From Phycisphaerales bacterium UBA3190 (GTDB taxonomy: Bacteria; Planctomycetota; Phycisphaerae; Phycisphaerales; UBA1924), in assembly GCA_002364005.1 (NCBI GenBank), contig DEXG01000023.1, positions 90,346 through 154,345 on the forward strand: DNA of 64,000 bases, given 5' to 3'. Below the pieces are notes generated by a model. The model did no database searches. It worked only from the letters and a program-made list of their open reading frames with translations, and had not been told where the DNA came from. The translations under genes were made by a program, and so were the position numbers. Shown in pieces: positions 28,094-36,496 of this stretch. The number at the start of each line of letters is the position of its first letter. Position 1 is the stretch's first letter.

Positions 28094-28842
28094 GGGAGCC
28101 ACCGGATGCCGAAGTACCACGCCGACCAGACATGTATGAAGAGCAGCGCGTAGAGCACGACGGCAACGAGGATGTGACACACGAGCCAGCGGGCGAATGC
28201 GTTCTTGGCTGTGGAGTGCGTGCGGATGGCGAGGTCGAGGTCTGAGATGGATTCGCTGATACGAATCGCCCTTGACGGGAGCTGCATTAACCCCTGTTCG
28301 TCACGCGCGACGAAAAACGATGCCGCCCGGCCGAGCAGCGAACTATTCCGGCGGAGCGTCAAAGCGGCATCCGAGTGGTCGCCCATCTCTTGAGCCAGGG
28401 CACGATGCGCCGTCAGCAAACGCTCACGGTCTGCTTTCATCTTCCGGATGTCGGTCGAAAGCTGTCCGAGGAGGTATCGCCCAAGGTATCCGCTCACCGC
28501 TACGACGAGCATCATGAGAGTAAGGGCAATACCGATAGGGCTCTGAAACTTGTGCCCCGTGTGCAGCACACCGAGGATTGGAGCGAGTACGCCGGCGTAA
28601 ATGTGAACCGTGAGGAAGGTTCGCATCGAGACGTACGGCGTGACTCTCCGTTTGAGCCACGGAATCCGCTTCACGAACAGGTAGAGCAGCGGCACAAGCA
28701 TGAGCGATGCGGCGGCAACACCGAGCAGGCCACCGGTGAGGCTGCCCGCGAATCGTGGGTCACGGTGCACGAAGAAGCCCAAGGTGAGCATCAGCAAAAG
28801 CGTGATAAGCCCCGAAACGATGATCTTCTGTCGCTCATGCAT
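28090..28842 (-). CDS. Cytochrome b-like membrane protein (ferric-reductase-like)
   Basis: 251 aa from ATG 28842 (GGAGG upstream). About five transmembrane helices. Pairs of His suited to haem b coordination are visible: TVHIYAGVL with VLHTGHKF in one region, and VCHILVAVV with FIHVWSAW near the C-terminus. A charged helical cytoplasmic section lies between them. The gene overlaps the reductase stop and the cytochrome c start, so it is the likely membrane link of the redox module. The exact family is not certain. Confidence 0.72.
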   Translation of the reverse strand: MHERQKIIVSGLITLLLMLTLGFFVHRDPRFAGSLTGGLLGVAAASLMLVPLLYLFVKRIPWLKRRVTPYVSMRTFLTVHIYAGVLAPILGVLHTGHKFQSPIGIALTLMMLVVAVSGYLGRYLLGQLSTDIRKMKADRERLLTAHRALAQEMGDHSDAALTLRRNSSLLGRAASFFVARDEQGLMQLPSRAIRISESISDLDLAIRTHSTAKNAFARWLVCHILVAVVLYALLFIHVWSAWYFGIRWLP

Positions 28843-28843
28843 C

Positions 28844-30421
28844 TCAGGCCTCCACCTCAAGCTTGTCGCTCTTGCTCTTGGCCTGACAGGCGAGGATGAC
28901 GCCGGCTTGTCGGTCCGCGTCATCAAGCGCGTCCTCCACGTCCATCGTGACCTCGCCCTTGAGAAGCTTTACTCTGCAGCTCCCGCAGGTCCCCGCACGA
29001 CAGAAGTTATCGATGTCGACCCCGGCGTCATCCGCCGCCTCAAGCACTGTGGATGTCGGCGGAAGAGGGACTGTTTTTCCGGACACGGTGAAACGCACGG
29101 TCGAATACGACGCCTGAGTTGCGGTATCCGCTGCCGGAACAGCTCTCTTGGCGGGTCCGAAGGCTTCGGTCTTGACGCGTTCGGAGGGGACACCGAGTTT
29201 GCAGAGCGTGCCCTTGATCGCTTCCATCATCGGCGGTGGGCCGCACAGATGAACGAGCTTGGAGGCGATGTCTGGCACACATTCTCGGATGAGCCCTGCC
29301 GAAAGCCGCCCGGTCGGGCCAACCCAGGTGCTGCCTCGTGCACGCGTCATTGTGGCCGTGATGTTGAGGCGCGAGTGCTTCAGCTGCAAATACTCCAGTT
29401 CATAGCGGAAGCAAAAATCGTCGGTGGTTCGGCAGCAGTGCAGGAGATAGATGTGGCCCGCCCACGCGCGATCCGTGAGGTATCGGATCACACTCATCAT
29501 GGGAGTGATGCCGACTCCGCCGCTGACGAGGACGATGCTTTCTTCCCCCTCGCCGGTGAATGTGAACGTTCCCGACGGAGCACTCAGTGTGAGCTCGTCG
29601 CCATCGGCGAGCGTGTCGTGGAGCGCACGGCTCACGACGCCGTGCTCCTCGCGCTTGACGGAAATCTCGACGTACTCCTGGCGCGTGGGGCTCGACGCGA
29701 TCGTGTAAGACCGCTTCACGCGTCGTCCCTCGGTTTCGATCTCCACGGTCATGAACTGACCGGGGAGGTACGAGAACGGGACAGCGCCTCCAGTGGGGTT
29801 GACGAAGCGGAAGGTATCAATGTCAGGCGTCTCTCTGAACGTCGCTGCGAGACGGAGCCGCCCTTCCCAGCGTTCATTGCGGACCGATGGCTGCAACGCC
29901 GCTGTTGCGGGCGCGGGAGGAGGGGCGAGGATCGCGGCGGATGAAGCCGACGGAGCTGACTGGGCTGATGGAGCACCCTCAGGTCGTGCCGAGAGTTCTT
30001 GCAGCAGGTTCGTGGCTCGCCGCATCTTCATGAAGTACAGCGCGATCATGACAAGGGCGAAGCCGATCAGCACGGCCATGCCGCTCGCGTGGAACCAGGA
30101 CCACCCAAACGGACCAGTCGTGGTCGAGGCCGACGCCGGCGTAGAGAGATTCAACTCGCGCTTGAACCACTCCATGGCGGCCTGGTCCGAGGGCACCCCA
30201 CTGTTCATGACACGGTGCGCAGCCAGTCCGCTATCGAATCGTGACAGGCCCTCTCGGAGCATGTTCACGGCGTCCTGCATTGCCTCGAAGTCCTGCGTGG
30301 GTGACGACCGTAGCAGTGCGTCAAAGCCCTCGCTCATTAGTTCTGTACCGGCGCGCATCCGCTCGTGGCCGAGTCGCTCAAACGCGTCGCGCTGCTCAGC
30401 CGTCATGTTCGGGAGGTCCAT
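28844..30421 (-). CDS. Membrane FAD/NAD(P)H reductase with C-terminal 2Fe-2S ferredoxin
   Basis: 525 aa in the open frame. A helical N-terminal region (about 1-105) precedes one transmembrane helix (about 112-132). The ferredoxin-reductase domain has FAD motif RSYTIASSP and NAD-binding GGVGITPMMS. The plant-type 2Fe-2S domain has CRAGTCGSC and a late CQAK (about 425-520). The ATG at 30421 is probably internal: the preceding codons in this frame (GVPPPKDIYPSL) continue naturally from the upstream ORF, which is out of frame by one base near 30457. See the fragment at 30403-30648. Confidence 0.8.
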   Translation of the reverse strand: MDLPNMTAEQRDAFERLGHERMRAGTELMSEGFDALLRSSPTQDFEAMQDAVNMLREGLSRFDSGLAAHRVMNSGVPSDQAAMEWFKRELNLSTPASASTTTGPFGWSWFHASGMAVLIGFALVMIALYFMKMRRATNLLQELSARPEGAPSAQSAPSASSAAILAPPPAPATAALQPSVRNERWEGRLRLAATFRETPDIDTFRFVNPTGGAVPFSYLPGQFMTVEIETEGRRVKRSYTIASSPTRQEYVEISVKREEHGVVSRALHDTLADGDELTLSAPSGTFTFTGEGEESIVLVSGGVGITPMMSVIRYLTDRAWAGHIYLLHCCRTTDDFCFRYELEYLQLKHSRLNITATMTRARGSTWVGPTGRLSAGLIRECVPDIASKLVHLCGPPPMMEAIKGTLCKLGVPSERVKTEAFGPAKRAVPAADTATQASYSTVRFTVSGKTVPLPPTSTVLEAADDAGVDIDNFCRAGTCGSCRVKLLKGEVTMDVEDALDDADRQAGVILACQAKSKSDKLEVEA

Positions 30422-30648
30422 GAGGCTCGGATAGATATCCTTGGGCGGCGGAACACCATCCGGCTCATCATCTCACCCATGTCGCCCATGCCCTGCATGC
30501 CGCCAGCACCGCTCGCCTCAGTCGTGTCGCCCGCCGCTGACTCGGGATGATGCTGAGCGTGCTCTTCTGGTGATACTTGCGCATATGTGTTAGTACCAAT
30601 GACGGCAATGAGAAAGCACATCAGGACTAGCGTGGTTGATCGGCTCAT
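30403..30648 (-). pseudogene. Frameshifted N-terminus of the flavin/2Fe-2S reductase
   Basis: Signal peptide (about 1-23, ending TYAQ) and a His/Met-rich start (EEHAQHHPE; MQGMGDMGEMMSRM). After SRM the frame reads an unrelated Arg-rich tail. Inserting one G in the GG at 30456-30457 (coding strand) would continue SRM-GVPPPKDIYPSLMDLPNM, exactly into the 28844-30421 frame. So a single-base deletion, or a sequencing error, splits one gene of about 600 codons. Confidence 0.72.
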
Positions 30649-31631
30649 GATGTACCCTCAGCGGGCTGAGTCCCAAAAAACGACTCGTCGGCGGAAGTGG
30701 TATTAGCGAGCACTCTCTGAAGTGCTGCAAACGCCGTCTCATCGAGCTTCGCTCCTCGCAGAGACTCCATGGCTTGAATCGCCTCTGACTCTGTCATCGC
30801 TTCGTGGTACGGTCTCGCCTCGGTGAGTGCTGCGAACACATCCGCAACCCGAAGCACCGCGGCGGTGGGGTCGATGTCTGAGGCGGTAAGGCCTCTGGGG
30901 TACCCCGAGCCATCCGGAGACTCGTGATGCTGGGATACCAAACGGGCGATCGCTTCCGTGCCCGGAATCTCACCGAGCATCCCAACGGCGATGTCGACAT
31001 GCTCGCGCATAGCGGCCATCTGCTCATAATCGAGCGAGCCGTGTTTGAATAGAACCGCGTCAGGGACTCCTGCCTTGCCTATGTCGTGCACCAAAGCCGC
31101 GAGATGTAACTGAGACACCTCGTGGGCTTCAACCCCGAGTTCCTCGGCAATCGCTGTAGAGAGCTCCGCCACTCGGCGCGAGTGTTGAATAGTGGCTTCG
31201 TCTCGCACGCCAACGGCGGTGAGCAATCCCGTGATGCCGTTGATCATCTCGGTATGCTGAGAGCGAGCGATGACTTCGTCGCGCTGTCGCTTGCGCATGT
31301 TCGACGACTGCACGAGATGCCCGGTGATCGCACCAACAACCGGGTACACACCAATCCACGCGTATTGATCAAGATTTGCCATAGGCGAATCACCCCATGA
31401 CCAGAGCAGGTGGCTGAAGTAAACGGCACTCGCAACAGCGGATGCGAGCAACCCTCCTTTTAGCTCGAATGCCACGGCGCAGATCAGGATGGGTATGAGG
31501 AAGAGACCTGCAAGCAGGATGTGAAGCCAGTGGAGCGCCGGCGAATGCGTATTGATCGCAAAGTGGGCAACGGTAATCCCGACAGTCCAAAAGGCTGCGC
31601 GTTGAATCTGCGATTTCTGGTATGTCAGCAT
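30645..31631 (-). CDS. HD-GYP phosphodiesterase with membrane sensor domain
   Basis: 328 aa from ATG 31631 (AAGGGG upstream). N-terminal membrane region with about four helices (15-110), then an HD-GYP domain. The HD dyad is in ALVHDIGKAGVPD and the GYP motif is in ESPDGSGYPRGL, followed by VLRVADVFAALTEARPYHE, all canonical. It probably hydrolyses cyclic-di-GMP or a related cyclic dinucleotide. ATGA overlap with the downstream reductase gene ties it to the redox operon. Confidence 0.88.
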   Translation of the reverse strand: MLTYQKSQIQRAAFWTVGITVAHFAINTHSPALHWLHILLAGLFLIPILICAVAFELKGGLLASAVASAVYFSHLLWSWGDSPMANLDQYAWIGVYPVVGAITGHLVQSSNMRKRQRDEVIARSQHTEMINGITGLLTAVGVRDEATIQHSRRVAELSTAIAEELGVEAHEVSQLHLAALVHDIGKAGVPDAVLFKHGSLDYEQMAAMREHVDIAVGMLGEIPGTEAIARLVSQHHESPDGSGYPRGLTASDIDPTAAVLRVADVFAALTEARPYHEAMTESEAIQAMESLRGAKLDETAFAALQRVLANTTSADESFFGTQPAEGTS

Positions 31632-31777
31632 GCTGCCCCTTCGTTCGCGCGTTTCTGGCCGTCGCTTTGCTGGTAGATGGTGCCCAGCCGAACCGAGCTC
31701 GCCTCGACGCACAACGAGGGCATGAGATGCCCCGCTGTGCGTCGGTGCGCTTGGCATGGCCGGATAGGTGCAGCCCA

Positions 31778-32092
31778 TTAGCTCTCCGCGTTGACTTCGA
31801 GCACGCGGTTCATCGTGCCGAACTCGTTGGGAGCGCAGCCCTCACAGCCGTTGTACGGGCGATCGCAACCGGCCTCACAGCACCACGCGCCGTCAACAAC
31901 GAACTTGTACTCGTAGCGGCTCGGTGGGAGGTCAAGCTCGATCTCCCACCAACCCTGCCTGTCGCGCGTCATTGCGTGTGTGGTCGTGCTCCATTCGTTG
32001 AACGAGCCGGCGACAAATACTTCGCTCGCGTCAGGGGCAGCGAGTGTGATGCGTGAGACGGTGGTCTGGGTTGCTTGCTTGGGCATTGTCAT
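31778..32092 (-). CDS. CBM48 / glycogen-binding-type single-domain protein
   Basis: 104 aa. The pattern VFVAGSFNEWSTTTHAMTRDRQGWWEIELDLPPSRYEYKFVVDGAW is the CBM48/AMPK-beta glycogen-binding fold. Cys residues (WCCEAGCD, GCEGC) near the C-terminus are unusual for the fold and may bind metal. No enzyme domain is attached. It stands alone between the HD-GYP gene and the Spy-like gene; its role is unknown. Confidence 0.78.
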   Translation of the reverse strand: MTMPKQATQTTVSRITLAAPDASEVFVAGSFNEWSTTTHAMTRDRQGWWEIELDLPPSRYEYKFVVDGAWCCEAGCDRPYNGCEGCAPNEFGTMNRVLEVNAES

Positions 32093-32111
32093 GCTCCTTT
32101 CAGTAATGGTG

Positions 32112-32939
32112 TCAGTCGTCCTTGCTCTGGCCAGTCATGTCCATGGGGCGGGTTCCTGCGAGGGTTTGCCGTTGCTCAACAGTCAGAATCTGGGCAGCCT
32201 CGCCCACCGCTCTGATAAACGCGAGACGCTTCTCGGCACGCAGCGCTTCGATGGCGCGGACCTCGGTCTCGATGCGATTGATGTCGGGGGTAGACGCGGC
32301 CGTCAGCGACCACAGCACTTCTTCGAGGCCCTCGATGCGGCGGTCGTAATCCGACTGGGCGAGGATGATTTCCTGCTTCGTTTCGTTCAGACGAGTTTGT
32401 TGTTCGAGCGTCAGGTCGATGTGCTCGTTGTGGTCGAGGAAGAAGCCGGTAGCGCCGATGTGGTAGACGTGCGATGCGCCAGGAAAGCCCGGAAGGTCAG
32501 AGCGAACTTCCATCGCATCGGTGGTGCCATCGACATCTTTTGCCTTCGGACCCATGCCCATCATGCCACCCATGCCTCCCATGGAGTTGGCATGGGAGGG
32601 CCCCATTTCTCCCATGGCGTTCATGCCCATCTGACGCTTACCACCCATGTCGCCCATGCCACCCATCGCGTTCTGCTTCTTGGAGGTGCGCGCGGGCGCG
32701 CCGTCCGAAGTCGATGAAACCGGTCGGTGATCGAGCTGTAGCGAGGCTTCAAGCTGGGCGACCTGAGCGCGGAGTGCTGCGAGCTCTTTCACGATGTCAG
32801 CGTTTCCGCTGATTTCATGCGTTTCGTGTTTGGTGTGGTCCCCATCTCCGTGGTTCTGTGCGATTGCCGGAGTTGCGAACATGGTGGCCGCGAACAGCAG
32901 CGGAATGAGGAAGGATATTTGTGCCTGAGAGTTTTTCAT
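32112..32939 (-). CDS. Spy/CpxP-like periplasmic metal-sensor protein, Met-rich
   Basis: 275 aa. Signal peptide ends at AIAQ (about 27). A His-rich patch (HGDGDHTKHETHE), coiled coil, and a long Met/Gly-rich section (about 88-130) suited to Cu+ binding follow. The C-terminal helical domain has LTLEQQTRLNETKQEI and LTVEQRQTLAG, the paired LTxxQ motifs of Spy/CpxP/ZraP/CnrX-type heavy-metal sensors. Divergent from the Rrf2 gene, which may control it. Confidence 0.78.
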   Translation of the reverse strand: MKNSQAQISFLIPLLFAATMFATPAIAQNHGDGDHTKHETHEISGNADIVKELAALRAQVAQLEASLQLDHRPVSSTSDGAPARTSKKQNAMGGMGDMGGKRQMGMNAMGEMGPSHANSMGGMGGMMGMGPKAKDVDGTTDAMEVRSDLPGFPGASHVYHIGATGFFLDHNEHIDLTLEQQTRLNETKQEIILAQSDYDRRIEGLEEVLWSLTAASTPDINRIETEVRAIEALRAEKRLAFIRAVGEAAQILTVEQRQTLAGTRPMDMTGQSKDD

Positions 32940-33156
32940 GATTCAGCTCCTTGTCAGGGGTAAACACGCCAACCGTCCTACTGGCCTCTGAATGCCACGG
33001 CGGCCAATTGACACACTAAAGATGCATATACTATCTTCTTTGAATGTATTGGGCAACCGTGCTTTATCACTTGCCTGCGTGCTCACGCCTCCGATTGCCC
33101 ATATCCTTCGAAGACGTTGATGAACAAAGTGGCCGCAATGGTCTCGAAAGGTCTGG

Positions 33157-33612
33157 ATGATTTCACGGCAGGTAGCAATGGCGGCGGTTTGCATGGGGCT
33201 CATCGGTCGCGATGGGTCTGACGAGTGCATGCAGATTCCCGAGCTTGTTGAGCTGACCGGGATTTCGCGGCCAACTCTTGGCAAGGTCGTCAATGCACTA
33301 GCCCGGAAGAAACTCGTGAAGACCCAGCGTGGTGTCGGCGGCGGGGTGCGATTAGTCCGTTCTGTCGAGCAGGTCTCCCTGTACGACCTGTGCGTGGCCT
33401 TTGACGACCCGGTGATCGAGTGCCAATGTTCTTTCGGTTTCGGCCACTGCGCCGAAGAGGGCCCGTGCCCCCCCGGATGCCTATGCGTCGCGCAGCAGTC
33501 GAAGCAGTTGGAGTACCTCAAGAACACGAGCGTGTTTGATATCGCTGAAATGATGTTGCCGAGGCTCAAGAAGGCTGCTCGGTCAGCGAAGCGAGCGAAG
33601 CAGAATCGCTGA
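33157..33612 (+). CDS. Rrf2-family transcriptional regulator
   Basis: 151 aa. Winged helix (about 25-65, IPELVELTGISRPTLGKVVNAL) followed by the wing GVGGGVRL and a Cys cluster CQCSFGFGHCAEEGPCPPGCLC, more Cys than the three of IscR/NsrR. It probably binds an Fe-S cluster or metal and represses nearby genes. The only plus-strand gene in this part of element B; AAAGG lies upstream of its ATG. The 217-bp region to the divergent Spy-like gene should hold its operator. Confidence 0.85.
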   Translation: MISRQVAMAAVCMGLIGRDGSDECMQIPELVELTGISRPTLGKVVNALARKKLVKTQRGVGGGVRLVRSVEQVSLYDLCVAFDDPVIECQCSFGFGHCAEEGPCPPGCLCVAQQSKQLEYLKNTSVFDIAEMMLPRLKKAARSAKRAKQNR

Positions 33613-33673
33613 GCCTGATCCCTGCCCAAGTCGCCTGGGGATGCCCGCATTCCGGTTTCAGCTGGTTCTCGCA

Positions 33674-34567
33674 TCATGGTAGCAGATACTCCCATCCATA
33701 GACAAGCGAACCGCCGAAATGACCCGCGACTCCAACCAAAGCGGCAGACACCAGCAACGCAGCCGTAGCGAATCGGCTCATCCTCTTGCATCTCGCGCGT
33801 TGTTCAACGGCGAACCACGCGATGCCTGCAGCAACCGCGACCGAGATCCCCAGTGCGCGGTGCCACCAGAACACCCACGACAACGTGCCCGAGTAATCGC
33901 TCGCAGACCCATGAAGCAAACCAAGCAGCACTGCCGCGACGGCCGAAAGCGCTCCTACTGCTGTGAGCAGTCGAATGACCCCCTCGTTCCTCAATTGCTC
34001 GCGGGCGAGTCCTACAACCTCGACAAGCGCCCCGAGGAGCAGGAACGCGATCGGGAAGTGGATGACTACGACGTGGAGTCGACCGAGCATCGCTGTGAGT
34101 GACACGCCATGGTCTGTAGCGTGGTCGTGGTTCTCTTCGGGCGACTCACCGTCGTGATCGTGGCCACCATCAGTCGCGCCGAGCCGGTCCGCGTCTGGCT
34201 GCCCGGCGACAGCAGCATCCTCAGGATGATCGTGATCATGCCCCTCCGCTTCGGGCTTGCTCTTGTCCTCCGGCATTGCCACAGGCATGACCCTCGCCAA
34301 CGACTCAGTAAGAGCCTCCGGATTCTGTTTGAATCGGAGCACGCAACGCCGACAGCAGAAATACACACGCGTGCCATCATGGTCAGTGAAAAAGCTTGGA
34401 TCGACCGCCTCATCCGGCGTCACCGGACACAGGGTATTGGCCAACCCCGTCTCTCCCCCCGTTCCGTCCGGGGAGGAGATCTGGGCCGCCAATACTGAGG
34501 CATCCACAATGAACACCAGCAACAGGAGCAGCGGTACCAAGAAACGTCGACGGTTTATGGTGTCCAT
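33674..34567 (-). CDS. YHS/TRASH metal-binding motif fused to DUF2231-like membrane domain
   Basis: 297 aa. Signal anchor (about 8-28). A YHS-like motif CPVTPDE ... YFCCRRC (about 47-75) is followed by a His/Asp-rich linker (HDHDHPED, GHDHDGE, NHDHATDH). About four helices follow with RLHVVVIHFPIAFLLLGALVEVV, which fits DUF2231. Probably a membrane copper or haem-related accessory. It lies 18 bp downstream of the four-repeat YHS gene. Confidence 0.75.
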   Translation of the reverse strand: MDTINRRRFLVPLLLLLVFIVDASVLAAQISSPDGTGGETGLANTLCPVTPDEAVDPSFFTDHDGTRVYFCCRRCVLRFKQNPEALTESLARVMPVAMPEDKSKPEAEGHDHDHPEDAAVAGQPDADRLGATDGGHDHDGESPEENHDHATDHGVSLTAMLGRLHVVVIHFPIAFLLLGALVEVVGLAREQLRNEGVIRLLTAVGALSAVAAVLLGLLHGSASDYSGTLSWVFWWHRALGISVAVAAGIAWFAVEQRARCKRMSRFATAALLVSAALVGVAGHFGGSLVYGWEYLLP

Positions 34568-34584
34568 GCGTATTTTTCCTCGTG

Positions 34585-35598
34585 TTAGCTGTCGCTGTGA
34601 CCGTGACTGCCATCGCTGTGATTCTCATGACCCTCCCGACCGTGGTCACTATCCATCTGTTCTTTCTCGACCGAGAGATTACCCCGCGCGTCGAGGATGG
34701 ACTTCCACGCCTTATCGAGTTGTGCGAGGTACTGTGCTGGATTCTCGATCACCTTGGGTTCGCACATTGCACAACAGAACCGGATGAGGCGGCCCGCAAG
34801 GACGATCTCGGAGGGCTCACCCATAGACCCGAGCTTGCCCCCGATCATGCACTTGTCGAGTGGGTAGTCCGCCCTCTGAGTATCGGCGGCGGCCCTATCA
34901 ATCTCGGCGATGTAAGCGCCCGGGTCCTTTTTGAACTCCTTGACGCAGGACCTGCAGCAGAGGCGTATGAGCCGGTTGGCGTGGATCAGGTTGATCGCGA
35001 TGTCCTCGCCATCCTCTGAGAGGGGCTCGCCTGAAATTGCGCAGGTCGTCATCGGGTAGTACGGAAGCTGATCCTCGATCATCTGCTCGTCGATCTTCTT
35101 GAAGTACTGTTCCTTGTTCTTCTCAAACCGACCCACGCACATATTGCAGCAGAACCGTACCTCGCGCCCGTCGATCTCTTTGACGACCGGGTCACCCATC
35201 GATCCCAGCGCCTCACCCGAGACCGGGCAGGCGGTGAGGGTGTAGGGCTGGCTCTTGACGGCGGTTGGGACGACGGTTTGCGCATCGGCTTGCGCGTGGT
35301 GTTCACCGGGCTCGTTGCCTGCTTTGGCGAGGGCAACGAACGCGTCGCGTTTCGACTCATCCCACCCCATAAACTCCTTGTCGCACCCCGGGCAGCAGAA
35401 CCCGACGGTCTCGCCCTTGTATACGACCGAGGGGACCCCCTCGACGATGGGCTCTTTCCCGATGGGGCACATGGTGTTCACGGGTTTTTTGTCGTCGTGC
35501 TGCGCGTGGTTGGCGTGGGAGTCGTGGTGGTCTTGCGCGAGGGATACAGGCACGCAGTAGGCGCACGCAATGACAGCGATTATCACTGAAGTTTTCAT
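34585..35598 (-). CDS. Periplasmic protein with four YHS/TRASH-type metal motifs
   Basis: 337 aa from ATG 35598 (AAGGAG upstream). Signal peptide ends at SLAQ. Four repeats each carry a Cys pair followed by an FCC/LCC..C motif: CPIGKEP...FCCPGC, CPVSGEALGSMG...FCCNMC, CAISGEPL...LCCRSC and CMIGGKLGSMG...FCCAMC. The C-terminus is His/Asp-rich. YHS/TRASH modules bind soft metals, so this looks like a multi-site periplasmic copper store or chaperone. It follows the RND remnant. Confidence 0.8.
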   Translation of the reverse strand: MKTSVIIAVIACAYCVPVSLAQDHHDSHANHAQHDDKKPVNTMCPIGKEPIVEGVPSVVYKGETVGFCCPGCDKEFMGWDESKRDAFVALAKAGNEPGEHHAQADAQTVVPTAVKSQPYTLTACPVSGEALGSMGDPVVKEIDGREVRFCCNMCVGRFEKNKEQYFKKIDEQMIEDQLPYYPMTTCAISGEPLSEDGEDIAINLIHANRLIRLCCRSCVKEFKKDPGAYIAEIDRAAADTQRADYPLDKCMIGGKLGSMGEPSEIVLAGRLIRFCCAMCEPKVIENPAQYLAQLDKAWKSILDARGNLSVEKEQMDSDHGREGHENHSDGSHGHSDS

Positions 35599-35975
35599 GT
35601 GGAACTCCTTTGATTTTGCCCGGGTCGTCCGAGCGTGTTGGAAAAACGAAGCCTGAGCTCGGCCCATCCGCAGTAGAGGATGGGCACGACGAACCAGGTC
35701 AGGGATGCGACGGCCATCCCACCGAAGGTCGGGATGGCCATGGGGATCATGATGTCTGACCCGCGCCCCGAGCTTGTGAGCACGGGCAGCAGCGCGAGGA
35801 TAGTTGTCGCGCTGGTCATGACGGCGGCGCGGATGCGTGAGGGCACAGATGCCGAAGGCGACGGTGGGTTGAACGAGCGAGTCAGCGTGTGCGATGGGCG
35901 CGGGGCGAGCGGGTCACTCGAGCACCATATGAGCGTCAAAGACGAGGCGCACGCGAACAGGATGGTCCGGTTCAT
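35595..35975 (-). pseudogene. Fusion scar of a second CBA metal-efflux operon
   Basis: 126 aa. Residues 1-30 look like a lipoprotein signal (LTLIWCSSDPLAP), as expected for a CusC/CzcC channel. Residues about 47-115 (RIRAAVMTSATTILALLPVLTSSGRGSDIM, TFGGMAVASLTWFVVPILY) are unmistakably the C-terminal end of a CusA/CzcA pump. Intact operons, like the one in element A, run C-B-A, so one in-frame deletion from early C to late A would produce this. Probably non-functional. Confidence 0.75.
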
Positions 35976-36021
35976 GGCAGATGTCCTAGTGAGGTCTGGT
36001 CCGATTGAAAAGCATCGTGGA

Positions 36022-36053
36022 ACGGTACGCGCAGCGCGTACCGTCCCTCAGGG
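36022..36053. repeat. Perfect hairpin, REP-like
   Basis: Arms ACGGTACGCG / CGCGTACCGT with a 3-nt loop, followed directly by a small CCC-TCA-GGG hairpin. No T-run follows on either strand. Related GC hairpins occur at 52407 and 52458. It lies between the small Cys-rich gene and the efflux scar and could be a REP-like element or mRNA stabiliser. Confidence 0.55.
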
Positions 36054-36061
36054 ACGCGTCT

Positions 36062-36496
36062 CTATCGTTGCCAGACGCCCAGGAGTGCCTGTGTCTGATT
36101 GTGCGAGAACCCCGCGCGGATCGAGCCCTTCCGGGCGATCGAGATCAGACGCGTGGGGAGTTCAGTGATGATGATCTGGATGGATGCGGGCGGCCCGCGA
36201 ACCATCTGCAGCGAGTCGCGATCTCGCGATGGCATCGGGAGTGGCTCGTTGGGTGACCGGTCATCGATGGGTTTGATGCCGCAGGTGCAAGGGCCGTTGC
36301 TCATCTTACAGAAGTTGTGGACGCTCTTGGTGTCGCAGCACAATACCTCGCGGATCTCTTCATGACATTCTGTCATCACGCACTGATCTGATCCCATCGC
36401 GAGCGCGTGGGACTTCGACGAGCTCCAAAGGGAATCCATCCCCCGCATCCCGAATAGGGATGCCGCGATAAGCAGGATGAGGTGGATGCGGGTCAT
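36062..36496 (-). CDS. Small exported Cys-rich protein upstream of the efflux scar
   Basis: 144 aa with an N-terminal signal or anchor (about 1-20) and many Cys: CVMTECHEE, VLCCDTKS, NFCKMSNGPCTCG. The C-terminal half lacks Cys. Not a recognised family. It occupies the same position relative to the CusC start as the gene at 15504-15932 does in element A, and the overall design is alike (hydrophobic start, Cys cluster including CxC, variable tail). I infer a metal-binding accessory of CBA systems. Confidence 0.55.
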   Translation of the reverse strand: MTRIHLILLIAASLFGMRGMDSLWSSSKSHALAMGSDQCVMTECHEEIREVLCCDTKSVHNFCKMSNGPCTCGIKPIDDRSPNEPLPMPSRDRDSLQMVRGPPASIQIIITELPTRLISIARKGSIRAGFSHNQTQALLGVWQR

